A DNA stretch of 64,000 nucleotides, from contig JAKTNV010000023.1 of the NCBI GenBank assembly GCA_022747635.1, positions 4,489,848 through 4,553,847 of the forward strand, read 5' to 3'. The position numbers were made by a program, and so were the translations under genes. Positions 1 through 64,000 of the stretch are shown here, one piece after another. This DNA is from Hetaerina americana (taxonomy: Eukaryota; Arthropoda; Insecta; Odonata; Calopterygidae). The notes under the pieces were generated by a model that was not told the DNA's origin, made no database searches, and saw nothing but the letters and a program-made list of their open reading frames with translations. Numbering within the stretch: the stretch's first letter is position 1; every line of letters starts with the position of its first letter.

Positions 1-470
1 CAATTGAAATTTCCGCTTAATGGTCTGTGCATAAAGTGACCTCCTTTATACAAGATACATTGTAGCGTAACTCTTTAGCCGTGCTTCCATGCAATGGAGT
101 CCTAGTAATCTGTGAAAAACTTTCTAAAGATTTCAATTATCGCGAAACGATTTTCATCAATTTTTAGGTGTAGTTCATCGTTCATCACAGACCATCATGG
201 AGATTTGGATTCACTCTTAAATGGACGTCAGCATTGACTCACCACTCCTGTCCCTCATTGCATATGGCCCGTACAGAGCAATACTTTTCCCATTAAATTC
301 AGCAGTTTTGAAGTTTTTTATCAGTAAAAACCTTAACACTGAACGAAATTTGGCGGGAACTGCAGTTGCATTGTTCATTTTCATTTTGACTGGCTATTGC
401 AAACAAACGACAAGAGGCGCGACCTTCCGACCACTCCAGTTCAAAGCGTACTAACCTACCGTGTGCAGCA
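1..470 (-). pseudogene. mariner transposase N-terminal remnant at left edge
   Basis: Read on the minus strand from about 388, codons after a Met give AVPAKFRSVLRFLLIKNF and then YGPYAMRDRS, which resembles the N-terminal helix-turn-helix of the SETMAR-like mariner group ('VIRFLxAKxxxxxEIHxxI..VYG'). Further left ENRFAI appears, as in the 'ENRRFTI' linker, with stops and shifts. The catalytic part is missing or lies beyond base 1. Confidence 0.55.
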
Positions 471-479
471 ACACAGGGA

Positions 480-3050
480 CCATTCGAACCTCTCTCCCCT
501 TTTTCTTACGCTACACGAAAACAGAGGTTACTCTCTGGATAGCCATCGTAGTAACGTACCCTAAGTAAACTCCAATTACTCGTTTTTTGAAGGATTCTTT
601 TTATTTTCATATGCTTCCTTTGTCAAGGCTATTCTTCTTTTTAGTGCAGAGGGGCATCTGTTATCTCTTGTAATTACACTCACAAAGTAGCAGAACTCTT
701 CAACTTTGCCAATCATTTATTCTCCAATAACTAAATTTACAGTCGTCCGTCCCTGTTTTAATAAACTATCATAACTTTGGTTTTTTTGCATTTATCTTCA
801 GTTTCCAAAGCTGTGGACAGAGTTTAAAGCATTTTATTAATATCTTTGGCTTATTCTGCCAGGGTCACAATATCATCTGCAAAGATATGGCGATTTATCT
901 TTCTTCCATTTATTTTTATTCTGTTTGTTTTCCCCTTCATTGTTTCTACAACTTTTTCAATATATAAGGTAACTACATATGTAAATGTCCAACTAGAAAA
1001 GTAAACATCCTTGTATTAAACCTTTTCTAAACTTCACTTCTTTCTCAATCCCTTTGGTCCTAAAATATTGCTTTGGTTCTGGCAGAGCTGAGATATAAAT
1101 TTTTTGTCCTTGTAGTATATTTCCTTTGTCCTCATGGTTACAAATATAAGTAATCAATGTACAGTAATTAAAGATATAAAGTAATTACTATGCTGCATTT
1201 TAAATCAATTGAGGTGAAAAAATTATCCATGTTCATTTTTAGCCTTTTGTTTAGGATTAATCACAGGGCCTGTATCATAATAACTTTGATTTTAATAATG
1301 GCTACAGGTATCTCCTCATTTAAATAATGTTAAAGCACTCATTTAGTAAGTCCTCTCAATTTATTTCTAAAGTATGTTAATATCTCAGCCAGTACATAAT
1401 CCACTAAGGCAGTTTTCCAGCAGTTAGCTTTTGGAGGGCATGCTCCCTCTTCTACATTAGGGACCCACTGCTATTTCTTTGCCATTGTGTAGATTCTCTA
1501 TGCATTCTTTCTGCTGTTTACACATTTCTTCATTATCTACTAAGAACCTTCTCTCTTTATTATTAGTCACTATTAACCTTATTCTAGGTAATGATAATGT
1601 GGAGCTTTGATTTTTCCAGTACACTTGACCTTGTTTTCCTACTTAGATATGTTCTTCTATTTCTTTTACCCATAGTTTTGTTAACCTCTCATTTTTTCTC
1701 TGCATTTATCTGTTATCTCAATAAATACAGGAGGTATGCTTTGATATCCTTCTTTGCTCTTGCTGTATTTCTCTTCTCAATAAGGTTTAAAATGTCTTCT
1801 GACATTTAAGGTTTCCAAGTTCAAGTTTCTTTCACCCAGGACTTTATTTGCAAATGCTACTATTTCCTGTTTCATTTCAATCCAATTTACTCTTTCTTCC
1901 CATTTCTCAACTATTTTTTTGGCTTACCCTCAAACTTCCTCATGTTTCTTCCTCCTTCAGTTTTTTCAGTGGCCTCTTCCTCCTTCAGTTTTTTCAGTGG
2001 CCATTTGTTCTTAATTTCTTTTCTGATTTTTCTGAGCTTTAAGTTGTAATTTACCACAGCTAATTTTTTTCATTAATTTAATTAATTAATGTCAACATCT
2101 AGACTTGGTTGCTGTGGCTGGATTTTCTTTTGTTCCTAAACAGCCGTTTAGCAATGATATTATCAATATGTAATTTGTTAGTTTTTCTGGTACTTTTTTA
2201 ATATATCCTCTGCTAAAGGGTACTTAAAATATGTATTTGTGTTGATTCCATTGTGTTGATCAAAGAATCCAAGCAGCCATTCTCCTTTATAATTCTTGTG
2301 TCCTAAATGAGATTTCCATGTGGTCTCCATGTCATTGTGGGATCTCACAGCTGTATTACAATCTCCCATCATAATGAAATTGCCTTTAGCTTTTTTAATC
2401 CTAAGTATACCATTGATATATGTATGCATTTTTATAATCTAATCACCTTCTGAACTTGGTGTAGTGATGTATGCACGTATAATTGCTAAGTCAGTAGATA
2501 TTCTCATAAATATAATCATCATTAGTCTATCAGTTGCTGTAAATGAGTTAGATATTTGTTTTTTCCACTTGGAATTTAGAATTAGTGCTATCTTATTCTG
2601 TCCCTTCTTTTTAGCTCCCTATGCATTATGTTAAAAGCATCATTATTGAGTTCTTCATTTCCTATCCTCCTGGTATCATATATTTCTGGCATATCCATAA
2701 AATTGTTTTGAATTACATTTTTTTATTTTTTCTAATTTCCCTTACTCCGTGATAAAATATTGTCTATGACTGCATAAACACCAGGTATCCATGAAGATCC
2801 TTAATGAAGTGATTTCTTCTTGCCCCTTCAATCCTTTGAAGTTGGCATCTTTGTGGTTCCTCTGCCTTTATCGGTTTTTTCTAGACCCTGGAACCAGAAG
2901 ATGTCCCTTCACCTCCATCCATGGAGGGAAGAGAAGGTTTATACTGATATTAATTTGGTCTTCAGTGTCATCATGTTAGCCTTCCGGAGGTATTTTTCAT
3001 CTCCCATCATTAGGAGGTGTACCAGGATATTTCTCTACTCTGAGCAATAG
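480..3050 (-). mobile_element. Decayed LINE-A non-LTR retrotransposon (endonuclease plus reverse transcriptase)
   Basis: On the minus strand an endonuclease segment at 2429-2178 reads FIMMGDCNTAVRS followed by GHKNYKGEWLLGFFDQHN, matching the 'GDFNAxVG...G.RNERGxRLxEFC' core of LINE endonucleases. Downstream, near 880-865, FADDIVTLAE is the YADD catalytic motif of the reverse transcriptase. Order and strand fit one element carrying many stops. A 28-bp tandem duplication lies at 1947-2002. Clade not resolved; the same lineage as 31730-33960 is likely. Confidence 0.7.
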
Positions 3051-3548
3051 ACCTGAATGGCCTTTCTTAATCACTCATGTATACCATACATGTAAATATT
3101 TATAAACACATATGATATATACATATATAATTATCATAGAGTAGTCAAAAATAGTAGCGTCCAGAACTCATTTATTTTGGTTTTTAAAGTAATGCCACCT
3201 GATAAAATTTCATCATCAAAATAAATAATTATTTTCAACTTCTTTTTACTGGAAAAGGCTTTTGCTTAAACCATATATATTTACATATCTTTATTAATAA
3301 TTTTCATACAAATTTTATAAACTTTGGTTTGATAGCTTCAAAAAATCATTCTAGCATACTCTACTTATTATAAATCTTTATCAAGAGTATCAATATTTTT
3401 ACATTAATTAATTAAGCATCAGATATCATGAATCCTTGAATCTGAGGTAATACATCAAGAAAATGGTATATTTAGCAACAAATCAATTATTCATTTCACT
3501 TTGTTAAACTTTATCAATGCAAATCATGTGCATTTATTATATTTTCAG

Positions 3549-60734
<57,186 letters not shown>

Positions 60735-60739
60735 TAGGA

Positions 60740-61870
60740 TATCATTTTCATTTCTTATTTACCATTTCTTTTTCAGTGTTAAAAAAGATCGTATAATAAA
60801 TATGACTGCTCAGGCTAGGCGTTTGCCCAGTGAAATAGTTCAATTATTTGCGTACCCCAGATCAACTGTTTCCAATATTGTGGCTAAGTATGATGCTTTG
60901 AAGAAGTCTGGGGAAGGTTTTGCTAACCCGGCGAGGAAAACTCATTCACGGAAACGCGTGTCACGAGCTACGACAGTGATGGAGAAGGCTCAGGCACTGA
61001 TTTCAGAGAACCCGGGATGATTGCTGAGGAAATCGGCATCAGAATTGAATGTAAGCAAGCAAACAATGCATTGAATGGCATAGGACCAACGACAAAAGTT
61101 GTGCAAAATAAAGGTGCGACACATGCTGTCTGAGGCTGCCAGAACAAAGCCACTTGCTGCAACATGCTATTGTGTTCTCTAAAAAATGAAGCTGCTAGGG
61201 GAATCAGATTCTTTTCTGATGAAACATAATCACCGTTGATGCAAAGATCAACCGGTGAAATGATCACTGGCCCGCCCACGACCCTGAGGACGTCCTGCTC
61301 TAACAGAATTTCTAGCTTGTGTTCACATCCTATGTTTTGTGTCCAGTAAGGGTGATATTATACCGCCATATTTCATTAAAAATGGACAAACTATCAAAAA
61401 AGAAGTCTATCTGCAGACTTGGAAGAATGTCATGAAACCATGGATGGTAACTGAGCCATTGGGAAGAAAATATTGCTTTCAACAAGATGGTGCACCAGCT
61501 CATATGAGTCATTTAGTCCAAAACTGGCTCTTAGATAATGTTGACATGTTCTGGTCAAAGCAGTTCTGGCCCCTGAATAGCCTTGACTTGAATCTCCTCT
61601 ACCATTATGTTTGCAGTGTAGTCAACAGAATTAGCAATAAACCGAGGAACCCTAATGTTGCACCTCTACACACCACTATGATAGCAGCAATCATGAATAT
61701 AGACAGTGCTGTTTTAAAGAGTGCGTACGACAAAGTCAGGAGAAGATAGGAGGCCATAATTGAGTAATGCTACTGTTGATAGATACCACTATTTGCATGT
61801 AAAAGGGTTTTCATTTTCATTTGTATTTTTTAAATAAATTTCCTTTTAAACAATAGTTTCATTTGTCCAG
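60740..61870 (+). pseudogene. maT/DD37D-like mariner transposase, broken
   Basis: Begins MTAQARRLPSEIVQLFAYPR and STVSNIVAKYDALKKSGEG (N-terminal helix-turn-helix). After a frame-shifted middle it resumes KGDIIPPYFIKNGQTIKKEV, YCFQQDGAPAHMSH and FWPLNSLDLNLLYHYV. The pattern QQDGAPAH...SxDLNPLDYYVW is that of maT/DD37D elements; here the third catalytic Asp (LDYY) is Tyr. Stops between 61018 and 61330. Terminal bases unclear; GTTTCATTTGTCCAG near 61856 may be the right end. Lies immediately after exon 19. Confidence 0.7.
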
Positions 61871-61886
61871 ATTTAAGCACCACACC

Positions 61887-62216
<330 letters not shown>

Positions 62217-62454
62217 TTTTGTTTTTCACATAAAATTTGAAACAGATACCTTGATCCATTTTTTTGAACAGGCAAAAATCAAAGGCAAGCCAAAATAAGT
62301 TTCAGCAAAACAGCTGTCAAAAATCAACGTAAAATTCAAAATGGCCGAGTTTTTCGGCATAAGTGAGAGATATAAGTACCAGCATAAAGGCAGAAAAAGA
62401 TTTAAAGTCAAATTTATGTAACCCGCGAAAAATCAACATTTATGATACTTTTTA

Positions 62455-62640
62455 GCAGGCATATAATCGAAATGGAACGCTCTTTGGCGATGCTCAAATA
62501 TATAAAAACACAGATGTAGATATTTAAAACATATAAACACAAAGAAAGTAGACTCACATATATAGTTTTGATGGTACGACCATCTTCATCGTCGACATCA
62601 CTTTTATTCCCACATTGTCTTTCTGTTTTGTTAGAATGCC
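62455..62640 (-). mobile_element. PLE 3' end, family 2 copy
   Basis: ATCGAAATGGAACGCTCTT, AAAACACAGATGTAGAT and AAACACAAAGAAAG match 16020-16110. The hammerhead-like region (near 62565-62592) has decayed to TGAAGATGGT...ACCATCAAAAC. Confidence 0.68.
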
Positions 62641-62699
62641 CCTCATACTTGTGAGACATCTTCAAGTCCACATAATCACATGTGAGTACCCCTGACCTC

Positions 62700-62985
62700 T
62701 TCTCCACCCCTGTTTGTACCAGTCAACTGCCTACGTTGCAAATGCTGCTATCTTCATAGACCCTCCACCTCCCTTAATACCAACTCCCAATCCGATGCCA
62801 ACTGCACCTCAAAAACTTTATATTTTGCCTCTCCTGTAACTTCCGCCCTGCCTTCTACATGGGCGAAGGCACAAACATCCTTTCCTCCTGCATGAATAAC
62901 CACTGCTATTCTATCAAATCTCCCACCTTTATTAATTATCCCATCCTTACTCAAATTGCTTCCCACAACCTCACTGAAGGCATCC
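62700..62985 (+). pseudogene. PLE GIY-YIG remnant (family 3-like)
   Basis: On the + strand KNFIFCLSC, AFYMGEGTNILSSCMNNHCY and SIKSPTFINYPILTQIASHN correspond to SFYLGDCITPLSIRMNNHCY and SCNSASLFSLPIPSHTNSH of the PLE at 30500. It is a decayed C.C-plus-GIY-YIG domain, placed head-to-head with the PLE end at 62455-62640. Confidence 0.5.
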
Positions 62986-63015
62986 AATAGCTACCGACAT
63001 AATCCCTCCCATGTA

Positions 63016-63017
<2 letters not shown>

Positions 63018-63064
<47 letters not shown>

Positions 63065-63110
63065 CCATAAACATAGTAATCCACCAAATGTCAGTAAGTT
63101 GACATTTTTT
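63018..63110 (-). mobile_element. SINE-1 3' end relic with (TA)n tail
   Basis: (TA)n at 63018-63062 is followed by ACCATAAACATAGTAATCCA and CCAAATGTCAGT, matching the 3' end of SINE-1 copy a (CCATAGACACAATAATCAAC, CCAATGGTCAGT) in the same orientation. The rest of the SINE is absent. Confidence 0.55.
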
Positions 63111-63350
63111 TATCAAGATCAGGAGCTGAAATAACTTGAACAAAGTGGCTAATTAATTTGACTCTACAGCTTTAATTCGTTTTGGCTACTTTCAGATATT
63201 TTTGTTTCTCCTTTAGTAATGCAATATTATCATCCACATTGATTATTTTGAAATGCAAGGTTTTGAAGGAATCAACTAAACATATTCCAGAGCACTCAAA
63301 TAATTATTTTGAATAATATGTTATTAAGAACCATATACTGTGGGGAAATG
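63110..63350 (+). other. Short plain stretch
   Basis: No recognised feature; no ATM exon found here. Confidence 0.4.
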
Positions 63351-63357
63351 AATGAAT

Positions 63358-63690
63358 TTAAGGAATGCAGAAAATAAAATAGTCCTCAACATCATTAGTG
63401 TTATTACAAAGATCACATGAAGGTATGCAATCATCAGATGATACCTTGAAGACATACCAAGCGCTTTTTGACTTGATTGAAAATGAAATCTTTTTCTCGG
63501 TATTCTGTATGGTGTTCCAATATAAACAAATTTCCATCTTTAAATTTATATTACTTAATATATGAAAAGAAAAAGTAGTGAAATAATTTTTGTTCATATA
63601 AAATGTATCGGAAATAATTTTTTCGAAGTGGCTGTACATTGCAGAGTGCTCACGCTGCACAAGCTTGGTGATAAGGTCTGATCTTCAACA
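63358..63690 (-). mobile_element. LINE C-terminal zinc-knuckle fragment
   Basis: A 100-codon minus-strand frame ends CDLCNNTNDVEDYFIFC, resembling the 'CxLCxxxExxxHFLFxC' knuckle after the RT domain of several LINE clades. The part upstream is rich in Lys and Phe without a recognised motif. Confidence 0.45.
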
Positions 63691-63779
63691 CGCATCACTC
63701 ACCAATTACCTGGGAGCATTTTTTCAGGCTAGATCATGCTTTTGGTAGATCCATGTCAAGTGATTTGGTACTGGCACAA

Positions 63780-64000
63780 AATTCAGTGAACGATTGAAGA
63801 GTAGTATGCCATCAAATTTTGTGTTTAACTGAGATAATTGGGTACAGAGACATGAACCATGATTTGCCAAATGTTTAAGGAAGAAAGTAAGTCACAAGCT
63901 GTATTTTTTGGTGACCCAAGTTCTTTAAAGATGGCCAAGATAGTTTGGAGGATGAGCCCTGCACTGGACTGCCATCAACATCAAGGACATGACAATGTGC
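63780..64000 (+). pseudogene. Mariner transposase N-terminal remnant at right edge
   Basis: Nucleotides match the mariner first-domain pattern across frame changes: GACCCAAGTTCTTTAAAGAT (cf. 'QVF.WFKRFKDGR'), then GAGGATGAGCCC, GCACTGGACTGCCATCAACA and CATGACAATGTGC (cf. 'EDEPRSGRPSTSKTDDNV'). SSMPSNFVFN upstream recalls 'IKFCFKLGK'. The element continues beyond the window. Confidence 0.55.

Noticed and set aside
221..454. 77-codon + strand frame as a small gene
   Set aside because: The opposite strand here reads as a mariner N-terminus, which explains the sequence better.

Overview
The window is animal nuclear DNA, most likely from an arthropod and probably an insect. It is AT-rich, its introns are very long, and it is crowded with mariner-family DNA transposons, Penelope-like elements (PLEs), non-LTR retrotransposons (LINEs), tRNA-type SINEs and long (TA)n tracts. 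The species cannot be fixed from the sequence.

One host gene crosses the whole window on the + strand: the ortholog of ATM (Drosophila tefu), the PIKK-family kinase that signals DNA double-strand breaks. Nineteen exons between 3549 and 60717 chain in frame. All have AG acceptors and GT donors, the codon phases agree at all 18 junctions, and together they give about 4.1 kb of coding sequence (about 1,366 codons). They encode the end of the helical solenoid, the FAT domain and most of the kinase, including the ATP-site Lys region, the GLGDRH..N catalytic loop and the VDLG metal-binding motif. The 5' half of the gene lies left of the window. The last part of the kinase and the FATC domain were not found and should lie to the right.

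Layout: 1-3548, upstream intron with an edge mariner and a decayed LINE (minus strand). 3549-8264, exons 1-3. 8265-14279, intron with a LINE tail and two decayed mariners. 14280-14785, exons 4-5. 14786-22018, intron with PLE ends, a (TA)n tract, and a CR1/Jockey-like LINE interrupted by a complete but dead mariner. 22019-27507, exons 6-9, with a deleted mariner. 27508-36692, the most complex intron: two SINEs, (TA)n, a long-ITR mariner, a PLE, a LINE, a degenerate ~150-bp tandem repeat and a fold-back. 36693-43365, exons 10-13, with an intact long-ITR mariner. 43366-49661, exon 14 between a LINE and an inverted PLE unit. 49662-60717, kinase exons 15-19 among LINE tails, SINEs and three mariners. 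60718-64000, a maT-like element, compound (TA)n, PLE pieces and an edge mariner.

The strongest unusual signals are these. (1) A three-copy mariner family has ~150-bp terminal inverted repeats, and its transposase frame runs through one ITR to within 9 bp of the element end; one copy has an open 371-codon frame. (2) A PLE unit built as an inverted duplication is flanked by a perfect 14-bp target-site duplication and carries a GIY-YIG nuclease and a nested LINE. (3) Hammerhead-ribozyme-like cores occur at several PLE ends. (4) Two mariner copies share the same internal deletion. No operon-like or wholly new gene system was recognised.
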